DNA of 64,000 nucleotides from the NCBI GenBank assembly GCA_026874595.1, contig CM049320.1:8063464-8127463 (forward strand). The letters run 5' to 3'. The notes beneath the pieces are model-generated. The model was not told the origin of the DNA. It did not search any database and saw nothing but the letters and a program-made list of their open reading frames with translations. This DNA comes from Sipunculus nudus. Taxonomy: Eukaryota > Annelida > Sipuncula > Golfingiida > Sipunculidae. Both the position numbers and the translations under genes were made by a program. Shown here piece by piece: positions 46,087 through 57,714 of this stretch (positions are counted from its first letter, which is position 1; every line of letters begins with the position of its first letter).

Positions 46087-46257
46087 GGACTTAATCACCT
46101 GAAATTTTGCGAACTTATACCTCTTTGATAGCATTCTTGTGCAAATGACAGGTCTCTCCCCGACAATCATGGTGCTACGTACCGCTCAGTCGATGTCTCA
46201 CTTCACCGGTCGACTCTGGCAGATACACGTTGTCGCTTGTCGACTACTCTTATTCTA
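46025..46257 (+). mobile_element. Second 3' end fragment, GTATCCGCC type
   Basis: Ends CTACTCTTATTCTAG followed by TTTT; the subterminal GGCGGATAC is eroded to GGCAGATACACG. Confidence 0.7.
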
Positions 46258-46908
46258 GTTTTGAGATCAACTGTAATCGATTGGTACAGAATGCACGCTT
46301 CCTAAACAAAGGAAATGCAGAATTCATATCAGATTGTGGTGTCGCCTTGATTCTTATATTCTAATATAACTCTGGCTTTGCCAGGAGTATGGTATGATTA
46401 ATCTCTATTAGACACATCATGATTTCACTAAACGTCCTTTATGATGATGTGAAATTTTATTATTCCAAATCTCATTTCATGCTGAAATCCCACCTGACGC
46501 TGGTGTCGCCTTAATTCTTATATTCTAATATAACCCTGGCATTGTCATTATTTCAAGATTATGATGCTAGCTGTAGGTCCTTATGTGAAACATCACACTT
46601 CATATACAGATGATGTGTTCAAATCTTTATTCAGGCTGGTGTTGCCTTTATTCTTATATATATTAAAATTGACCATGATGTGGCAAATATTTCACTTGAC
46701 TTTAAATTAACGTGTTCATTGTGCCCCTCTGGGTAGTTAGAAAATCCTACCCAGGGCTGTTTAAGCGAATGATGGATGGTCAGATGATGATTATGTCTGC
46801 TTGGACGATCGACGAACAATGTCGGTGTTGCTGCAGGTAGAGAGAAAGACAATATTGAAATAATACCATTGCAAAGGTTAATCATACTATAATTCACCGG
46901 ATCTTTCT

Positions 46909-46931
46909 GTGTGTGTGTGTGTGTGTGTGTC
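46909..46931. repeat. (GT)n microsatellite
   Basis: About 11 GT units. Confidence 0.85.
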
Positions 46932-49400
46932 TGAATTCATGTGGAGACTCAGAATCGCCGGTCGTCAAACTTGGTGGGAGGGTGCATCTGGGTCTGAGGA
47001 AGAACGAGTTATATTTTTTTTAAGCGATTAGTCAAGAAATGGCCTCAAAGTGGGTAAAAATTTGTTTTTTAATGATTGTTTCCATCTCCACTAACAGGGG
47101 TCGCCATTGAGCCCAAGTGGACTCTTTTTAAAGTTTGTAAGCCCTCCATGGTTCACTGATTATGACTTTCATCTTTCGCAACAGTCAAAAGACCACTGCA
47201 GGAACACAGTTGAAAGCACATGACAGAAGTGATTGAATGGCAAGTAACAAAGACAGAGAAAGAGGGGTGGGTACTTGGGGAGAGGTCTATTCTAGTGCTT
47301 ATATAATAAGAATCAAGGCGACACCATTATTGACCGAGACTTCATTAAACCACATGTAAGAAGTATAGTGATATCATGTTGTTTCTTGTAAATATCAGAA
47401 AATCACGATCTTGAAATAATTGCAGCATCAGGGTTAATATCATTTAATTATAAGAATAAAAGCGACTAATATGGACCAAGACTTTAACTGTTGACATGCA
47501 AAAAGTGTAACTATATCGAGATGTTTCTTGTAAATATAACACAATCTTGATCTTGAAATAATTGCATCCGAGAAAGATAAATATTATTTTCAAATTTCTT
47601 TTCATGGTGTTGTCTCCTTAATTCGTATACATGTATTTATAATTAACCGCCGCACCGCCTTTTTCAGATCTGATTTTATCCGTATGTACAAGATACACAC
47701 TATTTAATGACAAAAGTGTTGAAATCTTATTCCAAACTGTCACAATTCTCATACACAAGATATGCTCAAGATCATGATGCTATAGGTCTCTATGTGAATC
47801 AGACTCATATCTATCTGTAATCTGGTGTAACCAGTGTGGCTGCATTATTTCAGTATCATTATTTTCTTATCTTTAATAGAAACATCACGAGGTCGATATA
47901 CTTGTTACAATTGGATTGCTGTATTCTCGTTCCACATTGGTGTTGTCTTAATTCTAACTATGTTACCATTAACCTAGGTTCTGCCATTATTTGAAGATGG
48001 TTTGAATGGTGTGGTTTGAATCTGCATACCCATGCTAAGGTCACTTCGGACACTATATTTGAGCCGTTTGATCTAATTTGATAAACATTAGTTTTACTTT
48101 GGAAGAATAAAAAACGCTTCTTAGAGTAATTTTAAAGAGTCCTGGCATCTTCTATAGTACTTCGTATTTTCTGTATTGATGAGGGGCATCGCGGTAACAA
48201 TGACAATTAGTTAAAAAAATCGTTACAACCTTTGGCAATTATGACCATCAAAGCTCAGGATTTGGTAAGGAAAAGTTAGGTGAGAAGTTAGAAAGAAAAC
48301 TGACTTTCCTGTAAGTATGAGAATCATTAACAGGTCACGTTTTATCTACTTATCTTGTGAGAGATGTTTACTGAAAGTCCTATCGTAGGAAATAATGTTA
48401 TCTGCATAAATTAATTTTGAAAATGTCAATATTCATGCAAGGTCGGGTCAAAGTTTTAAATATATTTTCTAATCAGATGTTGCTTGGTTTCAATATCATC
48501 ATCCGCATCATTTCAGCCATCATGATCCACAAAAACAGGACAAAATACTTAACAGGATTCTTGATATATTTTATTCACTTATAAAACTATAACTAATACG
48601 TTTAACAAGACTTAACTGGATTAATATTCTTGTTATCAACGTTTTGCCCTGTGGTTCCGCAAGCAGTATGAACGGTCCTAAATAGTTTGCAATGTATCTT
48701 CCGGAGGTAATGACTGAATATTGTGATTAGGACAACACTCAATTATCGACTTATATTAGCATAGTAGAATTTGTCCTCTGGTACATACAGAATAGTGATA
48801 ACGGTTGAACCATATATGTTCATATATGTTGAATCTATATGTTCAAAATTAATGAACCATTTATGACGGCTGCAAGTAATTCATCATTTAAGGCATTTTA
48901 CATATTTGATGTCATATGACATATTTCATGAAATAAGGGTTTTACTTTCAATTGTTGATGGCTGGATGCTATAACACTTTTGTTCATCCACAATGTCATT
49001 CTTTATTCTTTCAGTTGTGTTGATCTTCCATTCTGTGGTTGAAGGATATTCTTTCAAATTTGACTTACTGTTTCATTTTCGATTTGAATTCTTACATCAA
49101 AAATATTGTAGAAAATATTTCCAGTGGTTGAACTGAATTTGTATGTGGCAATGCTCTAATGTCCATACAGATCAATAGTAATACGGAAAGGTAATTCACA
49201 ATTATATACACACATTATATGCAGGTATCAGTAACACTTTTCGTTGGGTATTCTGTGTCACATTTGTATTGTATTGTCACTCTTTATTCATTTATGTTGC
49301 ATATCTTTCATCCTGGCGATGTATCTTTTCCTTGTCATTTTCCTTTCATTAAATACTTTTGTCTTTACTTTGAGTACTTTTTCTTGGGTTGTCATATCTC
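46932..49400. other. No recognised gene
   Basis: Apart from a few motif-field copies before 48000, I see no repeat ends or coding homology. Confidence 0.45.
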
Positions 49401-49406
49401 CAAACC

Positions 49407-49454
49407 CTAGTTGACTATTATACTCTGAAAGGAATTCCATAACCTCTGCTGAGC
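49407..49454 (-). pseudogene. Recombinase gene, terminal exon
   Basis: 48 nt after TTTTCATTTCAG; encodes AQQRLWNSFQSIIVN and stop TAG. Confidence 0.55.
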
Positions 49455-49847
49455 CTGAAATGAAAAGGAATAAATGTGTTATGTAATTTCATTAAGTCAG
49501 TAAATCTGAACAAAAATATATCGCTGGTTACCATCTGTAGTTTCTCTATGAATAATCCTGCGAGTTCACGAACCAATAATCAGATGTATTATTAATGGCC
49601 ATAAAACGGTTAGAAGACGATTGCTTCTAATTTATGGATGTTCAAGATAATTGACTCATATTTATGGGATATTCTGTACAAATGTTTCAGCCTATGATAC
49701 TGCACGATTTCTCTTACAAACAAAAAAAAAATATTTGCATAAGGTTAATAAATAAGGCTTGGTTGATCTAACCAAAGAGGAAAAACGAATTAATGTTTAC
49801 TTCATACTTATTTTACTTCATAAATTATATCATACCAGGTAGAGAAC

Positions 49848-49946
49848 CCTTGTTGTCATCAATCTGAGCTGTATCCTGAACGTATTCCTTGAAATGCTGA
49901 CGGACTAGTGCGGTCTCTCTGGATAACCAGCAGAACCTCCTTTGCA
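49848..49946 (-). pseudogene. Recombinase gene, penultimate exon
   Basis: 99 nt, reads QRRFCWLSRETALVRQHF, a W/R-rich block typical of the C-terminus of this family. Confidence 0.6.
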
Positions 49947-50396
49947 CTTGAAACCAAATATAAAAATATGATGATGAGTATTTCCTCTGATTACTTCACT
50001 ATTTTAGATAAATATCTAGTATTATCCTTGTCCCATCAACGATTATACATATAAAAACAAAAACACTGATTTACCAAAACATTCCTCAACACAGATTTAT
50101 GGATTATAAATCAACCAACATTTTGAAGGCTGCAAATTTCGTAACCGTCTGTTTTAGATATTTTAAGAAATAAAATATAGTAAGCATTTTTTTAACAAAG
50201 TGCAACTAATTCTTTGAAAAAAAAACAGCATAATGTTAAGAAATTCTGTAAACATTTACCCAAGTCAATCCTTATGCAAGGTTTGGAGACGATAAAACAG
50301 TGATCGTTGAGGGTGGAATAAACAAAGGAAGGACATGAAGGCGGGTAGTATAACATCCATTTCTTCATTAAAAAAAGACGGAATGACCAAACTCAC

Positions 50397-50462
50397 CTTC
50401 TGATTTTGAGGAACTCTTTATATTCGTCTGTTTTTCCTTTGGTTTCTTTTTGGCAGCTTTTT
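50397..50462 (-). pseudogene. Recombinase gene, small basic exon
   Basis: 66 nt between TTTCATTTAG and GTGAGTTT; lysine-rich KAAKKKPKEKQTNIKSS. Confidence 0.6.
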
Positions 50463-50928
50463 CTAAATGAAAAGAAATATATCAAGGAACGTGTTTGCTA
50501 TAAAGAATTAGGGCTATATTTATTTTATAAGTCCAAATGACAATTTATTAAAGTGTTCTGGTATATTCTTCTATCATTCAGCAGTTCTTATTTTCAATTC
50601 TGAAAATATCCAAAATGCTGCATCATATTTTAAATTATTGCATATTAATCTGTAGACGGCTAATCACGATAATTTGAGCAAAACTCATTTGAGAGGAAAA
50701 GCTTAACACTGTACTAACGAGTGCCAAATATCGTATATCTATCAAAACAAAGTAAAAATGTGGTACCTAAACAAGATTGAACTATTATGTACAGTACAAT
50801 ATCAACGTTTAGAATGGTAAACAGAATAGATTACAATATCAGAATAGTGTATACAACAGGCTAAAGAAAACACTAAATACTGTATTTCTTGTTGATCTGT
50901 AGGTTTGTCACTGCAATTACGTTTTTAC

Positions 50929-51177
50929 CTGTGTGGACCTTTGCTGATTGTTGTCGAACCTTCTCTATTGACTGCATCTGCGTTGGTTTTCTGAGCTGAT
51001 CATTTGCCCCAGAGCTGTCCTTCTCACCAGATGAGTCTTCATCGTTGTACTGTAAGATCAAATAGTAGTGGTCTGCTATCGCTCCTCCAAAGGGCATTTG
51101 GTCGTCAAGGCCAGCCTGTTTGCTAACATTATCAGATTCTGCATCCTGTTGACTGGTAGTGGTAGTATTTCTTGGGC
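50929..51177 (-). pseudogene. Recombinase gene, exon after the catalytic domain
   Basis: 249 nt, acceptor CTTTATTTTCAG, donor CACAG|GTAAAAAC. Encodes a Ser/Asp-rich linker (EDSSGEKDSSGANDQLRKP), probably disordered. Confidence 0.65.
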
Positions 51178-51713
51178 CTGAAAATAAAGTATTTGTTTCA
51201 GTGACAAACACATATGTTGCTGTACATTTATGATTTTAGAATAAACTACGATGAGAAAACAAATAAACTACAACAATAAAATAAATATTTATACTTTACA
51301 TGTATTGTAGCTCTATTATTTACTGTCACGTTTTGTTTTATATCGCATATTATAAATCCTCAGCTGCAGTCTTTTATAACAAGGTCACCCTATAATGGGA
51401 TTTAAATGACTCTCGTAATTAGGTGGGTGATTAAGTTGCTCCTATTGTTATGTGCTTTTGTTTTCATGTGTCAGCATTCATATATATGTATAAATTAAGT
51501 CATAAAATATTAGTTGTATAGAGTTAGAGTTTGATAATTTATCAATAATAATAATTTATCCATAATGACTGAGCATGAACAGCAAAATTAAGTCGGACAT
51601 TCCAACAGATTATGAATAGAGTCTACGATGGTTAAAAATTTAAAGGTGCATAAATATTCAAATTATGAAATGGTGATTCGGATTATTCAAAATAAATGTA
51701 CAATGATTATTAC

Positions 51714-53330
51714 CAAATGATCTGTCCATTTCTGCACAGAATGTCCCCGACACTTCCAGTTCTTTTGAAACTAAGGGGCATTGATAAACGTTCTTGTTTA
51801 TCTCTAGTGCATGGCCCATGTGTTTGTAGAATGCATCTTTGTCTTGGTCATTCGTATAACTTTCCTCGAATCTTGTAGACATCAGGTGCCACATTTTTGT
51901 AGCTGTAATCCATGATGCTGAATCGAGGCCCGCCTCTACATTCACATCATGCAAATCCTTCCATCCGTCTGCATGTTCAGGGGAGTATTCAGTACTTGGA
52001 AACAGAAAGGTATTATTTCCACTAACAGTTGCCTCCTTTCAGAAATCAGGTTCAGCAGATCGGTCTCGGAGGCTCCAAGTGTCTCTTGGGTAGAGGAATG
52101 GAACTGATCCTTTACCCTTGCCTCCAGCATACGTTACTTTTTTGTATACTCGTCAGCGATTCATCTTCCTGGGATGTCCATTCCTCATTTTTGCTTCGGT
52201 TTAGTCTTTAACAGTTAACCTGCTTGGTTCCCCACCTCTTCGGGCATTATAAGTTGTGATGCGAATGACCAAAAGTCGCCTGACCTTTTGGAAGTCCCCC
52301 TTTTCAAGTTTAGACCGGGCACTAAACTCTAGTTTTGATACAATGTAATTTCTGAGCTGTTTCATCGCACTGTCTTTTTGGAGATTCTTTGGTTTTCGCA
52401 GAGTGTTCTCTTTTCTTTCTCGCAGATGATAGCTTGCATCGCCAAATACGCTCGCTCTCCTCCAATGAAGGACTCTCTCAAATCTGTTTACCTCTTTTTC
52501 GTTTTCTGTCTGTTTCATCATGGCGTAATATCCTGACATAACGCTGATGCATGTAGTCAGTAAGTTGCCAATTATTTGCTTCTTTCCCGCTTTCATGGTC
52601 ACCGAGTCCTTGGAGCATTCTCTGTCGATGGCCTGTACCAGAATTTCAAAATTGTCTGCATTAATAATGGACACAGGGCCGATCTTGCTTAATTTGTCAC
52701 ATCCTTCTTCCTGTACAATAGATTTCATCTGTTGAAAGAGGTTCACAAGAAGCCTCATGCTCCACTTTGCCAACTTTTTTCCTTCAAATTGTTTTTGGGG
52801 TTTCCCCTTGTATTTGTCCCATATACTGTTCCCAACCAGTTTTATGAATGTGTCTTCTTTACATATGTTTCCAACGTCATCATCTCTCAAACTTCCTAAC
52901 ACATACTGTTCAAATTGGGAGTTTTTCTCCCACATTTTTCCTATAGAATATGTTGGAATTTCAAGCTTTTTGGCAAATAAATCATTTTCTTTGATTGAGG
53001 CAAATTTTCTGACATGCTTCTGAATTGTGGTTGCTGCGAAAACCCCACGGCACCCAGCACAGATTTTAGGTTTGCTTTCCAACATTTGTCTCCTTTCCCT
53101 GTGAAGATCCTTAGTTACCTCCTTCCTTTATCATATTCTGATTTGCCTTCTCAATGCCATGTTTTCGAATTTTATCGAATTCAGCACGCTGTTCCGTTTT
53201 TGACATTTTTCTGGCAGCAGCAATTTCCTCGATGTTTTTGTGTTTGAGAAGTATGTGCCTTTTTAATTAACTTTGCAATATTCCGCAGTACACGCAAGGT
53301 CTTTTGGGTTTCTCTTTCTTATTTTTCTTA
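51714..53330 (-). pseudogene. Recombinase gene, large catalytic exon
   Basis: After the acceptor TTATATTTTAG: a finger CVYCGILQ...RHILLKHK, KMSKTEQRAEFDKIRKHGI, then a second Cys pair CAGC...HVRKF. The open frame 53085-52201 ends with the catalytic arginine segment NARRGGEPSRL. Past a stop, the catalytic lysine segment GGKGKG survives (near 52150). Next come ITATKMWHLMST, where the family has MRHRVST, then FYKHMGH and INKNVYQCPL with the nucleophilic tyrosine. Several frameshifts lie between 52200 and 51950. Confidence 0.75.
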
Positions 53331-53575
53331 GGTTCTAAAATATAAAATTATTTGTCATTTAAAAAAGTGTATACAGCGAGAATCAATTATAAAATTACGT
53401 TGAAAATATTTGAAACACTGTACACATGTTATCTTACAGTTGTTATAGTGTATTATTCCAGAACATTTTAAAATTTTTAATTATTAATTTTATAATCTGT
53501 AAACATTTAAAAAATTCTAAATTTGCAACTAGGGATGGATAAAAAAAAAGTAAATCAATTCCTGATCCTAATTAC

Positions 53576-53734
53576 CTGTTCTTGTTGTAATATCTCCTGC
53601 ACTTTCAGCTCCAATACCTTCATTGGAATCATCTGTCAGTGGGGTACATTCTTTTCCAGCCTCCTGTACCAATTGTTCAGTTTCAGCCTTATCATCTGCT
53701 GAAGCCACATGCAAGTCATCATTACCGACGTTAC
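53576..53734 (-). pseudogene. Recombinase gene, duplicated acidic exon (downstream copy)
   Basis: Also 159 nt, reading GNVGNDDLHVASADDKAE... and SNEGIGAESAGDITTRTG. Paralogous to the exon at 54195-54353; open in phase. Confidence 0.75.
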
Positions 53735-54194
53735 CTAAATTAAAAAAAATGTTTTATCTGAAGTGGGGTTACGAGATCCATATTTAGATTTGTATAACAG
53801 TCCTGATTCATAGGGATGATGACCAATCATGCTATTTATTTTAGCGTTCTAATTAAAATCAAGTGAAAATAAGATGTTATCTCAATTATTTTTGTCTAGA
53901 TCTCAAGTATCTCTATTGTTTGCGGGATGATGATTGGGTGAAATTGTAAATTAACTCATCATTTTGTATTCCTTTTAATATCAGTCATCTCACAATATTA
54001 AGTGGAAAAATATTTTAGTTAAAATATGGTATACCAATTATCTAACAAAATTATTAGAATTATAGTCAAGACCAAATGTTAATTCTAGTTATTAATGTTT
54101 ATTATATATAAAGAATTTCAGAAACCCTTAATTTTGCAAATTATAGGCGGGTGGTAGTAAATCAGGGTCTTTATCATTTAGTGGTCCAAATTAC

Positions 54195-54353
54195 CTTTTC
54201 TGTTCATAACATCCCCTACAGCTTCAGCTCCAATACCTTCACTGGATTCGTCTATCGGATAGGTACTTTCTTTTCCAGCCTCTGGTACCAATTGTCCTGC
54301 TTCATCCCAATCATCTGTTAAGGCCATATGCAAGTCGTCATTACCGACGTTAT
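54195..54353 (-). pseudogene. Recombinase gene, duplicated acidic exon (upstream copy)
   Basis: 159 nt, acceptor TATTGTAG, donor AAG|GTAATT. Reads DNVGNDDLHMALTDDWDEAG..., then SSEGIGAEAVGDVMNRKG. The intron flank TCTGAAGTGGGGTTA is duplicated with it. Confidence 0.75.
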
Positions 54354-54689
54354 CTACAATAATAAATACTTCTATCTGAAGTGGGGTTATGTTTCATAGC
54401 CAATATATATATACTAAAGGTACGTTTTTGAGCTTTCAATTCGAATACAGAGAATATAAGATTTATCATATTTTCGTTGTTTTTTTTATCTTGATTTAAG
54501 TATTTTTTTCATTTCTATATTGTTGTAGGGGAGCGCCGAGTGAAAATGCAAGTCAATTCATCATATTCTATTTCCTCTCTATGAGTCATCTTGAAATGTT
54601 AAGTTGAAAAAAACATGTGTATGATATTCATAAGCTTTATCGACTCGATATAGTATTACAGTGGAGAAACATTTATAGTCCAATCACGA

Positions 54690-54721
54690 TCAGCTGAGCG
54701 CCGTGACCCATGGGTCCCTTG
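54690..54721 (+). mobile_element. Solo 3' end of an AGCT-type rolling-circle element
   Basis: CAGCTGAGCGCCGTGACCC then ATGGGTCCCTTG followed by TT, like 31045-31078. The rest of the element is absent. Confidence 0.75.
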
Positions 54722-54726
54722 TTATT

Positions 54727-56803
54727 ATGCCCCCGCCACAAAGTGGCTGGGGCATATAGTTTTACCCATATCCGTCATTCCGTCCTTCCGTCATTCCGAA
54801 ATCAAACAGTTGTACAGACTTTTTTTGCAGTGCCTGCTGATATTGGCTTGACTTTTGGTGTGTGGGCAGATATAGACCAGTTACAGATCGAGTTCGCGTT
54901 TCGTCATGGTTGACCTACTTTTGACCGTTTTACGGCTCCTGAACATAGAAAATTTCATGAAAAATATGAAATTTCATGACAAATACACATGTACGGACTT
55001 TTTTTCGCAGTGCCTGCAGATATTGGCCTGATTTTTGGTGTGTGGACAGATATAGACCAGTTACATATAGAGTTCACGTTTCATCCCGGTTGACCTACTT
55101 TTGACCGTTTTACAGCTCCTAAACTTAGAAAATTTCATGAAAAATAGAAATATTCATGACAGATACACATGTACGGATTTTTTTTCGCAATGCCTGCAGA
55201 TATTGGCTTGATTTTTGATGTGTGAGCAGATATAGACCAGTTACAGATCCAGTTCGCGTTTCGTCATGGTTGACCTACTTTTGACCGTTTTACGGCTCCT
55301 GAACATAGAAAATTTCATGAAAAATATGAAATTTCATGACAAATACACATGAACGGACTTTTTTTCGCAGTACCTGCAGATATTGGCCTGATTTTTGGTG
55401 TGTGGACAGATATAGACCAGTTACATATAGAGTTCACGTTTCATCCCGGTTGACCTACTTTTGACCGTTTTACAGCTCCTAAACTTAGAAATTTTCATGA
55501 AAAATAGAAATATTCATGACAGATACACATGTACGGACTTTTTTTCGCAATGCCTGCAGATATTGGCCTGATTTTTGGTGTGTGGCCAGATATAGACCAT
55601 TTACAGATCGAGTTCACGTTTCGTCATGGTTGACCTACTTTTGACCGTTTTACGGCCCCTAAACTTAGAAAATTTCATGAAAATTTGAAATTTCATGACA
55701 AATACACATGTACGGACTTTTTTTCGCAATGCCTGCAGCTATTGGCCTGATTTTTGGTGTGTCGGCAGATATAGACCAGTTACAGATCGAGTACACGTTT
55801 CGTCCCAGTTGACCTACTTTTGACCATTTTACGGCTCCTGAATATAGAAAATTTCATGAATTTTTTTAAATTTCATGACAAATACACATGTACGGACTTT
55901 TTTTTCGCAATGCCTGCAGATATTGGCCTGATTTTTGGTGTGTCGGCAGATATTGACCAGTTACAGATGGAGTTCGAATTTCGTCCCCAGTTGACCTACT
56001 TTTGACTGTTTTACTGCTCCTGAACATAGAAATTTCATGTAAAATATATATTTTCATGACAAATACACTTGTACAGACTTTTCTTCACAATACCTGCAGA
56101 TATTGGCCTGATTTTTGGTGTGTTGGCAGATAATGACCAGTTACAGATCAAGTTCACATTTTGTCACAGTTGAACTATTTTTGACCGTTTGACGGTGCTC
56201 TACCATAGAAAATTTCATTAAAAGGTGCACATGTATGGACTTTTTTTCGCAGTGCCTGCAGATACAGGCCTGATTTTTGGTGTGTAGGCAGATAATGACC
56301 AGTTACAGATCAAGTTCTTGTTTTGTCTCAGTTGACCTACTTTTGACCATTTGACTGCTCCTGAACATAGAAAGTTCCATGAAAAATATAAATTTTCATA
56401 ACAAATGCATATGTACTGACTTTTTTTCCCCAATGCCTGCAGATACCACCCTGATTTTTTTTGTGCGGGCAGATAATGACAGTTACAGATCGAGTTTGCG
56501 TTTCATCTCGGTTGACCAACTTTGATTGTTTTACTGCTCCTAAACATAGAAAATTTCATGAAAGACAGAAATTTTAATGGAAAATGCACATGTATGGACT
56601 TTTTTTCACAATGCCTGCATATACTGGCATGATTTTTGGTGTGTTGCTTGATAATGACCCGTTACAGATGAAGTTTGCATTTTGCCCTTGTTGACCTACT
56701 TTTGACCATACGACACCTCCAGAACTTAAAAAATTTTCCAAATTTTACAAATGTTTCTAATTTGCCCAAGGCGGGGGCATTCGTGTCGTTCCGACACATC
56801 TAG
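54727..56803 (+). mobile_element. Rolling-circle (HINE-like) element, ATGCCCC family
   Basis: The 5' hairpin has outer arms ATGCCCC / GGGGCAT, a C/T mismatch, inner arms GCCAC / GTGGC and loop AAA. The 3' end has subterminal GGCGGGGGCAT, hairpin GTGTCG-TTC-CGACAC and terminal CTAG followed by T. The core is about 11 units of roughly 180 bp with GCCTGCAGATATTGGCCTGA and GTTGACCTACTTTTGACC. GTTAT occurs at both outer flanks, possibly by chance. Confidence 0.82.
54811..56740 (+). repeat. Core tandem repeat, about 11 units of 180 bp
   Basis: Units start near 54811, 54989, 55169, 55348, 55529, 55708, 55888, 56070, 56230, 56413 and 56589. Divergence increases to the right. Confidence 0.85.
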
Positions 56804-57714
56804 TAGTTATAAAACTTTGTAAATTGTTTATAGGCTTTACAGATCTGTTCCTGTTCTTTGACATAAAATATGCGGAAATTTGAGGTAGTTGCATTCAAAT
56901 TATACATAAATATATGTTTAGCCTCTACTTCATAGGCAATATCATCTGGCCATAGGTAGAGTTCTCGCTTCACATGCTTTAGGCACTTAACATCACCTAT
57001 TTCGGCACTGTGAACGTTAATTTCACAACCAACATAGAATGTGTGCTCATAGGCTATTGCCACATATTCACTTTGTGCATTGAAGTGATATGGCTCAAAT
57101 TGAATCTCAGGAACATTATGCTTGTTTGTTTTTCCTCGAGTCACTGCTGTTTTTGTTTTAGAATGTTTAGTTTTCAGTTTTTTTCTGTTTGTAGGCAAGG
57201 AATCCTCAACTTCAACCTCTTTTTTTAGTGTCAATCAGTTTATTCATCACATCATCAAAAATGTGGACCCCAGGATGTTCCAGTGCTGATATTAAGGCAA
57301 GGCTGTTTGAAGTTGGCCAACATTCTTCTTGGTCACTGTCAGCATCTACTTCACTTCAGGAGCTACATTGATCACTTCTTTTAAATACTTAATTTTCCAG
57401 ATTAAAGCTTGTTTCTTGGCAGCCACTGTTTTCATTTTTGACAGAAGCTTCACTACATCTGTCCTGCACCTGCATGGTCCGCTTTGGTTTTTCACCATTT
57501 TCGCTATGTTCTGTTTTGCAGCCAGTTTCTTTTTCATAAGCTTTTCCTTTTTGATGCAGTTTTCCTTCATTATAGCCACAATTTTTTCTTTTACTTTTTC
57601 TTCACTGAATTTGTGTGTTTTTCAAAGGTTTATAGCTTTTTCCCTTGCAACACTCAGCAGCTTGTGTTGTACTTGATCACACTTTTTATCCAGCCACTGT
57701 GATACAGTTTTATT
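56804..57714 (-). pseudogene. C-terminal part of an invertebrate transposon-type gene
   Basis: Continues 60298-62660 beyond a rolling-circle insertion. Reads KTVSQWLDKKCDQV, a coiled-coil/basic stretch (KKLAAKQNIAKMVKNQSG) and an acidic SDSDQEECWPTSNS segment. A basic linker leads to the end domain (EYVAIAYEHTFYVGCEINV, ELYLWPDDIAYEVEAKHIF). I recognise it as part of a repeated invertebrate family but know no named function. Frameshifts lie near 57228 and 57345-57350. Confidence 0.6.

Larger units (their letters stand above)
43905..48000. repeat. Dispersed GTCGCCTTAATTCTTATA motif field
   Basis: The motif GGTGTCGCCTTAATTCTTATA or close variants recurs about 14 times at 100-400 bp spacing, mostly plus. 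Examples are near 44388, 44731, 45491, 45629, 45918, 46338 and 46500; inverted copies lie near 47305 and 47445. Between motifs longer shared blocks recur (AAACAnAGGAAATGCnGAA, GTCGATCTGTACATGATACA). No protein is encoded. Confidence 0.7.
49407..54353 (-). pseudogene. Multi-exon Crypton-like tyrosine recombinase gene, damaged
   Basis: Seven exons with GT/AG borders on the minus strand: 54353-54195, 53734-53576, 53330-51714 (broken), 51177-50929, 50462-50397, 49946-49848 and 49454-49407 (stop TAG). The six small exons are 159, 159, 249, 66, 99 and 48 nt, all multiples of three. The product joins zinc fingers, a tyrosine recombinase domain and a basic C-terminus. Such proteins cut and rejoin DNA through a tyrosine-phosphate bond. 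Damage is confined to the large exon: stops at 53262, 53119 and 52201, frameshifts, and loss of the HxxR motif. The upstream start is not identified. Confidence 0.72.

Noticed and set aside
56800-56803. Natural stop of the unnamed gene at CTAG
   Set aside because: The stop codon lies at the terminus of the neighbouring rolling-circle element, so the true C-terminus may have been cut off.
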